Assembly (NCBI GenBank): GCA_963281255.1
Contig: OY725490.1
Location: forward strand, 1,612,001-1,676,000
DNA length: 64,000 nucleotides
Origin: Aphrocallistes beatrix
Lineage: Eukaryota > Porifera > Hexactinellida > Sceptrulophora > Aphrocallistidae
Direction: 5' to 3'
Of the stretch, positions 36,932-49,898 are shown piece after piece. The notes under the pieces are model-generated. The model was not told where the DNA came from. It worked only from the letters and a program-made list of their open reading frames with translations, and made no database searches. The position numbers and the translations under genes were made by a program. Numbering within the stretch: the stretch's first letter is position 1; each line of letters begins with the position of its first letter.

Positions 36932-39900
36932 ATGAATTTACCCAACTATTTCCAGGGACTTCTTCTCTTCACTCAGCTTAGTAGATATCTCTATGGTAAG
37001 TACGATATAATTAAAACTACTACATAAGATAGATTGATAATTGGGGAAAATTGTGCTAAATACTATTGACTCCTCAGTCTCGGATTCTGAATAACATTTT
37101 TCCCATAGTACACTGGAGAGTTCTACTAATAAACGCATTTCTTTTCACCATTATTATTAATACTCTATCTTTTGTTTAATTTCTTCATAGGGCATGTCTA
37201 GAAATTATCAATCTATTCACATAGGCTCATGTACTGAAATCAAAGATACAATGGTGACACAGAGTCCACCTCAAGCGTGTAAAAATGAGACTATCACTGT
37301 CAGCTGTGTACTGACTCTACCTAATGCTGAAGATACTTTCGAACCCTATGCTGGTGATTTCAAACCTAGATTCATTATTGGACTAATAAATGAAACGATA
37401 TTAGAAAGTACTATTAATAAAAACGATGCTGAAAATTTCGATCTTTCTCGATTCACGGCTGCTTCCAATGCTGGAAATAGCACAGAGGTGTCAGGATCAA
37501 TCACTCTCCACCGTTACATCAAAGACACTGATAAAGGTCTACGCATGGGATGTGGTAATGGTTATAAAGTTGGTGGAAAAGGTGATCTTATCCAATTCAA
37601 TAAAACACTCAACCTGACACAAGCTGGTATGTTTGCTTATTACACGAATACTGTTTGTGTTTTTTACTTGAAAGAGGTGATCATTCTTTGTCGATCGGTG
37701 CCGGAAGAATGAGACAATTGTGAGAACTAGCAAAGTTAGGATAGTTGGAAGGTTAGATTGTTACGATTTTCCAAAAGTGATTTAAGTGATTCAGAATAGA
37801 TATATTTAACATTTAGCATCTGAGCGAGGCATTAATTTTCATGTTAGAGATAGCTAACTGAATGCAAATACAGTCGAGCCTGCTATAACGACCACTCTAT
37901 ATAACGGTCGCCTGTCTATAGCGGTCACCAATGAACAGTCCCGTCCGAAATTCCATAATATTGATCCTGTGTATAGCGGTCACTGCTCAACGCGGCCAGC
38001 GGCCACCCTTTTGTAGTTCCTTACTGACCCTAAAACTGTGTATAACGGCCATCATCTGTCTATAACGACCACTACCTATCTACAACGGCCATCACCTTTT
38101 TCACTTATTTATGTGTTTATTACAGGACCTGTTACGAACGATAAACAAGTTTCATGTAATTACTTCAAGTAATGGATTTCTAAAAACTATTGCACTACAT
38201 TGATACCTTTTGGGAATTAAGACAATCACTTGTATATAACGGTTACCTATGTACAATGGCCAATTTTATCCAGTCTCTTGGGTGGCCGTTATATACAGAG
38301 GTTTCATTTTAGTGCAGCTCCTATAGGAAGATGCCCTTATGGCATGGACATAATATCTCGTCCGTCCGTATATATTATGTACAAGCGCGCTTCGTTTGCT
38401 TGCGCTGCGCGGCTTGCAGACACTGCGTATCCGCAGAGTCGCCCTGCGGGCGCCTGGAATTACTAAATCTAAACTATTTTGGGAAATCTTTTCCTATATA
38501 TATATATTGTAAACAAAAGTCAACGAACAATTTCTCATATGGATCCGAAAATGTAATATTTGAAATCTACACCCCTGAAAATCCCATATCAACCGTTGGA
38601 AGCTAGTCTCCAGCATATTTTTCAAAATTCGCCAAATGGTGTGAAATATGTATATAAAGATGTGAAAATACGCCATAATCTTTTTTATTGGTATACATTA
38701 TGATACAATTAGGATATCAAACATAAGTTGTGGCTTTGAACTATTAATAACAATGACAATGTATTGTAGTGCGTACAATGATTTCCATTGTGATAGTGTA
38801 GTCATCTATTTAGTATAGAAAAGGTGTGAAAAATTGTTATCCATTTTTTGCAGAGGTGTGAAGATTTCGCTTAGATCTTTGAACTTAATCGTAGTAATAT
38901 CATTTGACACCTACATGCCAATTTTCATATCTCTAAGACTTCCCAATTCTTCAATCAATTCGGACAAACATACACACCCACAAAAAAAATTCTAGCATTT
39001 TAATATATAAGATGTAGGTGGGGCACATGTTTTGCCCCAAGCTTGATTAGGCATAAAAATTTTTATATTCAAACAATCTTAGTTATTATGGTCTTTAGAG
39101 ATTATAATTCCAATATTCTCAATGATTTTAAAAGATTTTTCGAGTCTAAAACCTGGAACTGTGTTTTGTTTGGTGAGTTTTGTGGAGAAAATATGTGTTC
39201 TAACACGCAGCAAATCAGGAATTAGGGCCTACTGCTTTTCAAATTATCTCTCTAGAGTCTTCATTTTAGGACAAATCTGCTCTCACATTTTCCCCAAACA
39301 CTCTAAATTTGTAGAAATATAGGATTTTTTATCAGTTGATACTGAGAACCATTTGGATCAGATTTTTTGGTGATGTGAAAAAAGTGCCATTTTGGGTGAT
39401 AATTTGAAATCATGAAATTATAACTTTATCTCGTTTCTGAATATTAATTCAATGGATTTGTGAAATATTTTCATGGTGAATAAAAGGTATCTGGTGCTAA
39501 ATTGTAATGGAATATCGATTATTGAAACATGTTTTTACAGAAGCAGTGGCCCTGATTCTCGATTTTGCAGTGTCTCCACAAAACTCACCATACAAAACAC
39601 AGTTCTAGGGCTTAGACTCTAACAGTTCAATTTTACCAAATTTGGCATGTAGGATCTCTATTGTATAGATGTTCACCCTCAACATTTTTTCGCAAATTCT
39701 CATCACTTCCGTTTTTTATAAGTATAAGCGCGCTTCGCTTGCTTTCGCTGCGCGGGTGGCGGACACTTTGTGTCCGCCGGACGCGTCCTTTGGGCGCCTG
39801 TGGTCACCATTGATTAATTATAAGGGAAATAACATTTCTAAATACGTTTGTCCTACTGTTATAATCGATATTGCACGAAAAATCAAAATTTATCAATTTT

Positions 39901-42900
39901 ACAATTTTTGATGAAATGATGATGTCATAACAAAGTGATGAGCCATCATTTTTTGCATCATATGTGAGGTATGTTAGTATACAGATTTTATTAAAATTTC
40001 AGCCTTCTATCTCCTATAATGGCTGAGTTATGCTCGAATAACTGTATTGCTTAACTTTTAAAAATGTGACAATGACGTCATAATTCCATGATGAGTCGAT
40101 ATTTTGCTCTGAGCTCAGAACTTAGTGGAGCCATAGCCAAAAGACTCCCACATGCCAAAAATTAGCTCTCTGCTCCTAGCAGTTTCTTCAATCAATTCGT
40201 TACAAAAGGCGAAAAAGGTGATGGCCTTATTGACAGTTGATGACCGTTATACACAGTTTTAGGGTCAGTCAGGGACTACAAACGGGTGGCCGCTGGCCGT
40301 ATTGAGCAGGTGACCGCTATACACAGGTTCAATATTATGGAATTTCAGACGGGACTGTTCATTGGTGACCGCTATAGACAGGTGACCATTATATAAAGTG
40401 TCCGTTATAGCAGGTTCGACTGTATATATATATACACACACACATTAATCGAGTTTTAATAGTAAGGATATATTCATATTTTATTTTTCCTCATACTTCT
40501 TGGGGCTGCACTCTCTGTCTGTCGACCTACATTTTATAATAATAGGGACTATTCCTAACTTAATCGACATATACAAGTTAGAATCACTATATATCCTAAT
40601 GTAAGAATTATCAATATTTTCACCCCTTGATTCACGTGACAAATTTACTGACCAATGAAATTTTAAGATTCTAATTTAACAGCAGTAATCAATATAATTG
40701 ATCAATATGGAATAGACCTAACTCAATATCTTATACCGTATTTCCCTGAATAAGCGCCGGGGCTTGAATAAGCGCCGGTTTGAATAACGCCGGGTCTAAA
40801 GGGTGAGCGAAATAAATAAGCGCCGGGGCTTGAATAGGCTCGAATAAGTGCCGGGCTCGAATAAGCGTCTGATGCGGGGCATTTTAGTTCTCTGAACATC
40901 ATATCAAACTAGTATTCTCGGTGGTGGCATAGGTACAAGTACCTTTTGAACCATTACATTATCGTTTTTTAATAGAACTAACATTCTCAGTAGTGACAAA
41001 AATAAAAGTGCCAGCCAATGTAGTAAACAAAAAAAAAGAGTCAAAATAGCGAATGAAAAAAATAAGCGCCGGGTCTAAAGGGTGCACGAAATAAATAAGC
41101 GCCCGGGCGCTTATTCGAAGCAATACGGTATATTAAAGCTCTAGGATTTTTTTTTGTTTCTTTGTCCGAATTGATTGAAGAACTGGCAAGTCGTACGATC
41201 AATCAATTCGATCGTAAAATAACTTTTAACGACAGGGACTGTAATTGATTATTTAAGTATAATAATCTTAAGCAATGTGAACTTTGTGTATTCAAATTGA
41301 GCTTACATTCAGGATTAGTTGACTTAAGACTTAATACGCAGTAAATTATATTTATCACGAAACAAAATTTCTGCTACAATTCTGATTTCATTATTGTAAC
41401 CGTAGACAAATGACAATCCAGCGTACTTAGCATAAAACAAGAATGCGACGTATTGTTCTCTAATATCCGCAAGCGCCCACTGGGTAAATCTGCAGACACA
41501 CAGTGTCTGCAAGCCGCGCAGCGAAAGCAAGCGAAGCGCGCTTGTACATAATTAAACGTCAGAGTCACTATCTAAACTTGAAATTTGATTAACTGGAATG
41601 AGAAAATTATTTACAAACATGACTTTGAGACTCAGCTCACTAAATCATCATTCCATTCTTAACCTGAAATCTGCTGATTGGCTGGCTGGTAAATAATTAC
41701 AATGCAATTATATCAATTCTATATTTCTAAAAGAATTCACACCATAATTCTAAAAAAAACACCTTTTCACAAAAGATGTCTATTAGAAATTGTAACAGGG
41801 ACAAAACATGGGTGCAGCTTAAACCACATATTAGAATGCAGGATGGTAGGGTATGACTGAAGAAGGAGAGTACCCCTAGCAATTTGCGTGCCCGACTTCC
41901 GTACTCTGAAGGTGTTATACTGCATATTTTTCAATGGGTTAGGTCCAGCAGTCCAGGTCTCCGTTTCCAAAGGCCAGACACTTTCAGGACAATTTACGCT
42001 GATGTGGTGTTTTGCTTGAGATTGAAAATTTTTATCTTAAGCGCCGTCCGAAGACTGGTACTCGTGGTATCAAAATTTTGCGGGATAGAAGATCGAGTGA
42101 GCCTTGATTGGGATATTTTCCATTGCCTGGAAGAAATACCTATGTTTTGAGACAATTAAAAGTTGGAGTAAAAGACTAAATCCAGTTGTAGGGTGTAAAG
42201 GAGTAAAATCATTAACTTTGCATGCACAATTATTTGTAGTTTTAGTGAGGTATGATTAGTATTTATTGAATGCTCCTGTATTGTTGTGATAGAATACAAA
42301 TAAAATACCTTGATCAAAACAAATGTTTCAGCACATATCGAAAAATATATTGTATGCTATCATTTGAATTAGTATGTAGCAAATATGTCGTCGAAATCTT
42401 TTTTATTAAATTTCTAAATTATTAGATCCTCCTTCCATCAGTTCTCCCATTTCAACCATTCAGAACTTCAACCCTTCTACTTGTGAAGGAACTCTCAGAT
42501 TCAATCTAACTACTACGTCTGACAAAAAGATAGAAAGTTACTCCATCTTATTCAATGGTAGCAGTATAGCATCTAATATACCGTCTTCTGACACAGAGTT
42601 TATATACAACACTACATCCCTCCTACTCAACACTAACTATCCAACTTCTATCATAGCTACTAGCTGTGCTGGTGACTCTAATGATGGAGATGCTAGTGTT
42701 AGAGTTAATGGTGAGTTTAAACACTGATGAAATGTCAGTTTGTAGTTGCTATTAAAATCTTTACAGTCGTGTTTTGCTGACCAGCTTTTAAGGTATGTAT
42801 CCGGTCTATTTAGGATACATACAGTCAGATGTATCGTGTGCTCAATACAATACTCTGACTGGTAGACTCACAATTAGTTGGGTAAGTTCAGTTGCTGCTT

Positions 42901-44952
42901 CAGTCTATGTGAAGCTATTTTTAGAAAATTGACCAATAAATAACCCAATGTATAGCGACTCTCAATTTAAAATATATTTGAACGACGAAATAAATATTTA
43001 CAACTCAATCCAAGTACATACTTACATTATTATAGACGAATGTAATACATTTTCACATCTGGGACGTCGCCAAGGGGGATGCAAAGGGGCTAATTAAAGC
43101 CCAATCCTCCATTAAGAATCTCTCCCCCCCAAGCAATGCCCCACTTGTAAAAAATTATTTCTACTTCCTTATATATACGTACTTGTGGAGGAATAAAGAG
43201 GATTCACTCATTCAGTTTTATTTCTCAAATTATTTTGGAAAATTAACTACATATATATATACAGGGTGACCCATAAGTTCTGTTATAGCTTCATTAGGTA
43301 TAAAATTTCTTATACTCAAACGATCTTAGTTATTATGGTCTTTAAAGATTGCAATTCGAATAGCCTCAATGATTTTAAAAGATTTTTCGATTCTATGACT
43401 TAGAAATGTGTTTTGCATGGTGAGTTTTGAGAAGAAAAAATGTGTCCTGGCCCGCAGCGAAAATCGTGAATCAGGGCCCACTGCTTCTGTAAAAAATGTC
43501 TTCATAATCGATGTCCCATGACGATTTAGCACCAGGTACCTTTCTTCGCCATAAAAAGATTTCATGAATCCACTGAATTCGTTATCAGAAACGAGAAAAA
43601 GTTATTCAGTCGCAGTTCAAATTAGGTACATTTTGCAAAATTCCCCCAAATGGTCTTCAAAATGCACTGATCTGAACATCTTATATCTCTACAAATTTAG
43701 AGTTCGCGAGGGAAATGTGTGAGCTAATTTTTCCTAGAATTTGAAGACTCTGGGAAGATAACTTGAAAAGCAGTGGGCCCTGATTCACGATTTTCGCTGC
43801 GGGCCAGGACACATTTTTTCTTCTCAAAACTCACCATGCAAAACACATTTCTAAGTCATAGAATCGAAAAATCTTTTAAAATCATTGAGGATATTCGAAT
43901 TACAATCTCTAAGGACCATAATAACTAAGATCGTTTGAGTATAAGAAATTTTATACCTAATGAAGCTATAACAGAACTTATGGGTCACCCTGTATATATA
44001 TATATATTTACCACTCTATAATGACTACAAGCGCACTTCGTTTGCTTGCGCTGCGCGGCTGGCGGACACTTTGTGTCCGCCGGAGGCGCCCTTTGGGCGC
44101 CTGTGGTCACCAATTATTAATTATACGGGAAATGACATATCTAAATACGTCTGACCTACTCTTATTATCGATATCGCACGAAAAATAACCAAATTTATAA
44201 AATTTTAAAATTCTGATGAGTAATGATGACGTCATAACAGAGTGATGAGTAATCATATTTGGATGAGAGTTGTACCATATGTGAAATATGTTAGTATACA
44301 GATTCTATTAAAATTTCAGCCTTCTATCTCCTATAATAGCTGAGTTATGCTCGAATTACTGTATTGCTTAACTTTTAAAAATGTGACAATGACGTCATAA
44401 TTCCATGATGAGTCGATATTTTGCTCTGAGCTCAGAACTTACTGGAGCCATAGCCAAAAAACCCCCACATGCCAAAAATCAGCTTTCTGTGACTGGCAGT
44501 TTCTTCAATCAATTCGTTACAGATATATATATATACACACAAACATTAATCGAGTTTTAATAGTAAGGATGGTTACATAGTGATAACATAAGGTACTATT
44601 TTTCATATTTGTTCTGACACAAATAATATAATTTATTTCTAACATAAATGTATTTTAATGTTTTCTATTTTTAGACTCTAAACACTACTTCACAACCAAC
44701 TGGAGTTTCAGGAATTAACATTACTTATTCAGTTAATGTAACATATTCTCATAGTAGCTCATTCAATTACACTTCTAACTTAACTCTTGTTTCTACTGTA
44801 ACGACATATGATGTACTTTTAACTCCTCACAACTTCAATAATCTTCAGGGAGTAGAGACTAACATAACAGCTCATGTGAGAATAATACAGCAGTGTGGAC
44901 AGGATTTGGTTGGAACAGAACTTAGCTGTACTCCTAGATCAGGTACGCGTAT

Positions 44953-45021
<69 letters not shown>

Positions 45022-48000
45022 TTAGTCGCTGATATGATTGAAAATCTTCACGAATAAGAATGAATTTCCTATATTGGGTTTCTATTTTAGATCCGTTCAA
45101 ACCAGCTTTTTATGCAATTGACGAGAACAATGAAGAGAAAAACGGATAAAATTTGTCTGTACTGTTACATTGTTTACTTCGAGTGTCAGTGATAGTATAA
45201 CCGTTTCAGACATGTGCATTGATTTTCAGAACTCTTTGAATTTCTAGATGTGAATATAAATCATCTTTTTAAAAAAAAGATTTGAGATAATAATCTCTTC
45301 TAGTTACTCCTCCTCCTAATATTCCTTCTTCACCTCCTGCCACACCAAGTTCTATTCCCTCCTCTTCTAGCTCATGTAAGAGTTACATTTAATATATTTG
45401 CAATGTTAAGTAAAATGTTAAAAAGATAATATCATAGCCTACTCTACACTATTTAATATGAAAGATCAAATTAATAAAAGCAATAATTTGTGATATTATT
45501 AATGAAAAAAGGTTATATTACGTTGTCAAAGATCAGATTATTAATTTTATCGCAGCTTATAATTTTGTAATACAATACGATGTCAATAATATTTGACTCT
45601 TTACGTTTAATACGTTACTAGCATCAATTCCAATCTCCCCACTTCCTGCAGTTACTACGAATATTCCTACTATCAGTCCTACTCCTGCTACCAGTTCTAT
45701 TCCTACTACCAGTTCTATTCCTACTACCAGTTCTATTCCTACTACCAGTTCTATTCCTACTACCAGTTCTATTCCTACTACCAGTTCTATTCCTACTACC
45801 AGTCCTACTCGTACTATCAGTTCTATTCCTACTACCAGTTCTATTCCTGCTACCAGTTCTATTCCTACTACCAGTTCTATTCCTATTACCAGTTCTATTC
45901 CTGCTATCAGTTCTATTCCTACTACCAGTTCTACTCGTACTATCAGTTCTATTCCTACTACCAGTCCCAGTTTTGCTAGTACTATCAGTCCAACTCATAC
46001 TATCAATCCTACTCATACTATCAATCCTACTCATACTATCAATCCTACTCATACTATCAATCCTACTCATACTATCAATCCTACTCATACTATCAATCCT
46101 ACTCATACTATCAGTACTACTCCTACTATCGGTACTACTAATTCTCCAGATCCAGGACATAATTCAGGTTGGTTTTTATTAGAAAACAAATGAATAATTT
46201 GTTAGTTAGAAAAACTAGCCTACTTCGCGGCTAGCAAACACTTCGTGGGCGCCTGATATTATATTTTCAAATTTATTTTTTAAATATACGCTCATTATAC
46301 AAAAATGGAGGCTAAATTGTAAACTTTGCAAATAGTTAGTGATTGAAATTCCTGTTATTTATCAATATAAATTCGAAAATAGGATATTCAGAATCTGCAC
46401 CACTAGAACCGCAGGTCAACTGTTAAAAGCTGGTCTCTTGCATATTTTCCAAAATTCGTCAAAAAGATAATATTTTTTGCCATACACTGGAATAAATCCT
46501 TACTATTAAAACTCGATTCATATTTGTGTAGTATACATGTATGTATATGTATATACGGTATCTCTGTAACGAATTGATTGAAGAAACTGACAGGCACAGC
46601 ACAGAAAGCTGATTTATGGCAATAGGAGTCTTTTGGCATTGGCTCCACTAAGTTCTTACCTCAGACGAAAATGTCGACTCATCATGGAATTATGAGTCAT
46701 TGTCACCTTTTTTTTAGAATTAGAAATTTCAGTTTTTCGACTATAACTCAGCCATTTTAGGTTATAGAAGTGATGACTCATCACTCTGTTATGACGTCAT
46801 CACTACGCATCAAAAATTGACAAATTTAATGATTTTTCGAGTGATATCGATTAAAACAGTAAGACAGACGTGTTTAGTGATGTTATCTACCTTAATCAGT
46901 GTGAACCTAGGCCTCTGAAGGACGCCTCTGGCGGATACAAAGTGTCCGCCAGCCGCGTAGCGCAAAAAATCGAAGCGGCGCTTGTTAACATAGTAATGAA
47001 TTGAGAATTCCGGATGTTGGTAGGAGATGAATTAGTCGTTCTAATAATTCCTATCGCTAGCATTTATCGTTTACTCTTCTAGCTATCATCGGAGGTTCAA
47101 TAGGAGGAATAACACTGTTCTTAATTCTGTTTACCTTGTTTTGTGGCTCACTCGGGTCTATTTGTTTCTTGAAGTACACAAACAAAGGTCAGTTCTCTGT
47201 AGGAAAATTTTCATTAAAAGATAGAAATACTTGTACTACACACTTGGGCGCGAATATAAGAAATATTATATCTGTTCACAGGTACCAATTCATAATAACT
47301 ATCAAGTTTCGGGAAATTTAGCATTACAGCTAAATACTTAAGAATTGATTAATATAGCAAGATCTAAAATAGATGAAAACATATTGTTATATTTACACTC
47401 TGATCAACTGAGAATAGAAGCACCTTGGATGCCATTAAAGTGAAAAAATAAAAAAGTTGATGTTATTTGTGGATATTTGAATAATTAAAAACTTCACTTC
47501 TAGGTTTAAAGGGCAAGAAAAAAGGGTGAGTAATAATATCAAATTATCCTACTAAGTAAAATGATGAAATGATTAGATCATATCGAGGCTTTCTTACTAT
47601 ATTCGCTTTTCTCTTTGACTGAATTTATGAGTTCTCTCTTTTGTGTAGATTCGAATCGAATCAGGTAACAAATAGCAAATATTCTGGGATGATTAATTTC
47701 TTCTCTCAGACCAAATTGGAGAAAAATAGAATTTCACATCTGTAAATAATTGTTTAATCTGTTGGGAAATTAGTTAAATGTTGATTGTTCCACTATCAAG
47801 TCTTTCTGATTTTAAATTATTCTCACAGCTATACACTGGGTGCTAGTATATACACTATATCCCATAATCATCTTCGACTGATAAAATATTATGATGTAGT
47901 CTGTAGACTTTATCTAGGAAATATTAACGCAATCTTTGATGATTCTATCATTAATTACTTGTATTATTAATTATTTCTTTAGTATCCATCGAAAACATTG

Positions 48001-48147
48001 TATGCAGAGCTTAAATTTGTCGATTTACCTGGAATACAGAAACCTGCAGCAATTCCAAAGACACATTACGTTGAAATAGACCATATCAGTACAATAAACA
48101 ATATTTACTATCCTATCTCTGATGGAACTGAAGAAACTTTATTCTAG
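36932..48147 (+). CDS. receptor R4: Ig-like/FN3 with long mucin-like stalk and switch-motif tail
   Basis: Exons: A 36932-36995, B 37225-37626 (Ig-like; 37246 is an alternative start), C 42426-42710, D 42814-42881, E 44675-44942, F 45304-45375, G 45622-46167, H 47083-47187 (TM), K 47504-47525 (basic, GLKGKKK), L 47649-47664, M 47983-48147 (stop TAG). The total is 2013 nt, 670 residues, all joins in phase, no lesion seen. The stalk exon G is 182 residues, against 30 to 38 in R1 and R2. The tail has TLYAEL, THYVEI and IYYPI. Such TxYxx(V/I) motifs recruit SH2 proteins in vertebrate SLAM/PD-1 type receptors; use here is inferred. The leader is weakly hydrophobic (NYFQGLLLFTQL). Best candidate for a working receptor in the window. 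Confidence 0.78.
37871..38312. mobile_element. TA-flanked pogo/Tigger-like element
   Basis: Left end CAGTCGAGCCTGCTATAACG after TA; repeated TATAACGGCCA motifs; right end less certain near GGCCGTTATATACAGAGG. Same family as 52177-52593 and the half copy ending at 40422. Confidence 0.5.
38382..39012 (-). mobile_element. Helitron-like element, family I
   Basis: Boundaries A|CAAGCGCGC...TATATAAGA|T with no duplication, GC-rich hairpins at one end; 631 bp. Confidence 0.6.
40735..41128. mobile_element. inverted-repeat element with AATAAGCGCCGG repeats
   Basis: Termini ACCGTATTTCCCTGAATAAG and CTTATTCGAAGCAATACGGT; several AATAAGCGCCGGG units inside each arm. Confidence 0.55.
43262..43991. mobile_element. 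TA-flanked element with about 210-bp inverted repeats
   Basis: Starts CAGGGTGACCCATAAGTTCT and ends AGAACTTATGGGTCACCCTG, TA both sides, 730 bp. A second copy is at 48523-49292. Confidence 0.8.
44028..44521 (-). mobile_element. Helitron-like element, family II
   Basis: GC-rich end CAAGCGCACTTCGTTTGC, hairpin GGCGGACAC...GTGTCCGCC, then the family II body ending ATCAATTCGTTACAGA. Confidence 0.45.
44955..45017. repeat. (TA)n(GA)n microsatellite
   Basis: About 30 bases of TA followed by about 30 of GA, just after the R4 exon E donor. Confidence 0.9.
45622..46167 (+). repeat. R4 stalk exon G: coding 18-bp minisatellite
   Basis: A single 546-nt exon, open throughout in the receptor frame. It encodes two six-residue repeats: imperfect copies of PTTSSI first, then seven consecutive PTHTIN/PTHTIS units from about 46003. 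The product is a Pro/Thr/Ser mucin-like spacer. The opposite strand also has an open frame, which is a by-product of the repeat. Confidence 0.85.
46563..46984 (+). mobile_element. Helitron-like element, family II
   Basis: Starts TCTGTAACGAATTGATTGAAG and ends with the GC-rich module at GCGCTTG before T. Lies in the R4 intron before the TM exon. Confidence 0.45.
47983..48147 (+). CDS. R4 cytoplasmic tail exon M (ITSM-like motifs)
   Basis: Enters in phase 0 after TCTTTAG and encodes 54 residues to TAG. Motifs in order: TLYAEL, THYVEI (exact TxYxxI) and NIYYPI. An AATAAA follows about 65 bases later. R2 exon M aligns at its start and in the 3' UTR but lacks the middle. Confidence 0.8.
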   Translation, partial: YPSKTLYAELKFVDLPGIQKPAAIPKTHYVEIDHISTINNIYYPISDGTEETLF

Positions 48148-49898
48148 CATTGTGATGAGTTGTAACTTTTAATGACTTTAACCAAATGTATTTTTTACAG
48201 TTTTCTTGACATAATAAACCTTCGCAATACACATATTTTATCAAATTTGATGAGGAAAGTATTTGTTGAAACTTCCATTATGAAGCTGCATGCAGTAAAT
48301 AACTAGAGACAGGGGTGGACCTACGATATTTCTCAAGAGAAAATGTCTAGGATTGTGTTTGTTTGGAGCTGAAGCTAAATTTATCTTAAATGAACCATAT
48401 TCTCTCACTTTCGCTTGTTCTAGTTGGAGTGTAGCACCCAGAAAAAAAATTCACTTCTATATATACATATATATAATGTTCAGAGGTCAGATTGAATCCC
48501 AAGATATTTACTATCATATGTACAGGGTGGGGAATAAGTTCTGCCACAAGCTTCATTAGGTATAAAATTTCTTATACTCAAACGATCTTAGTTATTATGG
48601 TCCTTAGAGATTGTAATTCGAATATCCTCAATGATTTTAAAAGATTTTTCGATTCTATGACTTAGAAATGTGTTTGGCAAAAGGGTGAGTTTTGTGAAAA
48701 AAATGTGTCCTGGTCCGCAGCGAAAATCGTGAATCAGGGCCCACTGCTTTTCATGTTATCTTCCCAGAGTCAAATTCTAGGAAAAGTTAGCTCACACATT
48801 TTCATCGAACACTCTAAATTTGTAGAAATATAAGATGTTCAGATCAGTGCATTTTGAAGACCAATTGGATCAGATTTCTTTGTGATGTGAAAAAAGTCCC
48901 ATTCTGGGAATTTTGCAAAATGTACCTAATTTGAACTGCGACTGAATAACTTTTTCTCGTTTCTGATAACGAATTCAGTGGATTTATGAAATATTTCTAT
49001 GGCGAATGAGAGGTATCTGGTGCTAAATCGTCATGGGACATCGATAATGAAGACATTTTTTACAGAAGCAGTGGGCCCTGATTCACGATTTTCGCTGCGG
49101 ACCAGGACACATTTTTTTCTCAAAACTCACCATACGAAACACATTTCTAAGTCATAGAATCGAAAAATCTTATAAAATCATTGAAAATATTCGAATTAGT
49201 ACAATCTCTAAGGACCATAATAACTAAGATTGTTTGAGTATAAGAAATTTTATACCTAATAAAGCTTGTAACAGAACTTATTCTCCACCCTGTATACTAG
49301 GTAATCGAAGGCTATTATCCTATTAGCCATAACACGATTTGTCCAAATACCCTGAAAAAAAATTTACGAATCCTACCAGCGTGTCTAGCTACATTATCTG
49401 ATTCAAGTTGGTTTGATTTTTTTTTTCGAATAATACAAATTGATCATATGATAATTTTAAAAACCTACTTCACTTGCTTGTGCTGTGTAGCTAAACTTTC
49501 GGAATCTACACCCCTAAAAACCCCAGATCAACCGTTGAAAGCTAGTCTCTAGGATATTTTTCAAAATTCTTCAAAACTTGCAATTTTGTATGCATATTTT
49601 GATCCAAGTTGTTTCAATACTTTGTTTGTTCTTTTCACTATAATATATAAAGTGAACAAATGTTTAAAATGTATTAGATCAACGATTGCTTAGGTTAAGG
49701 TGTTAAATCCTGAATATTATATCTAACTATAAAAGCTAAAAATTTCAATGAATTATCAAGTTTATTTCCATTATTAATTGATCATAACTTGACTGCTACA
49801 GCATAAGTAAGTTCTCTATGTTGAGTAATAATACACTAAATAAAATAAAAAAAAATAAAAATAAAAATAAAAAAAGCTCCAATGCTATCCTCATCGCA
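48148..49898. other. intergenic, R4 to minus-strand repeat gene
   Basis: R4 3' UTR, then the TA element at 48523-49292, then AT-rich DNA whose last 200 bases match 58560-58740, part of a duplication shared with the region behind R5. Confidence 0.5.
48523..49292. mobile_element. TA-flanked element with long inverted repeats, second copy
   Basis: Ends CAGGGTGGGGAATAAGTTCT and AGAACTTATTCTCCACCCTG, TA both sides, 770 bp. Related to 43262-43991. Confidence 0.8.

Larger units (their letters stand above)
37627..42425 (+). other. R4 B-C intron filled with transposons
   Basis: Contains a TA-flanked element starting at 37871, a Helitron-like element (38382-39012), a relic of the 43262 element family (about 39026-39640), a family II copy (about 39724-40204), a TA-element half ending 40422, an inverted-repeat element (about 40735-41128) and a truncated family I copy ending 41544. 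Short open frames here are repeat-derived. Confidence 0.6.

Noticed and set aside
37194-37224. Upstream methionine (37194) as start of R4.
   Set aside because: It lies in the A-B intron; the leader exon at 36932 with GTAAGT donor and its R5 counterpart give a better start.
41324-41568. Open frames with cysteine-rich starts near 41.4 kb.
   Set aside because: Within a truncated Helitron-like copy; identical frames appear in other copies.
45624-46160. Minus-strand 178-residue Ser/Arg/Thr-rich open frame (RIDSMS repeats).
   Set aside because: Antisense of the R4 stalk minisatellite, which reads in phase with receptor exons on the plus strand.
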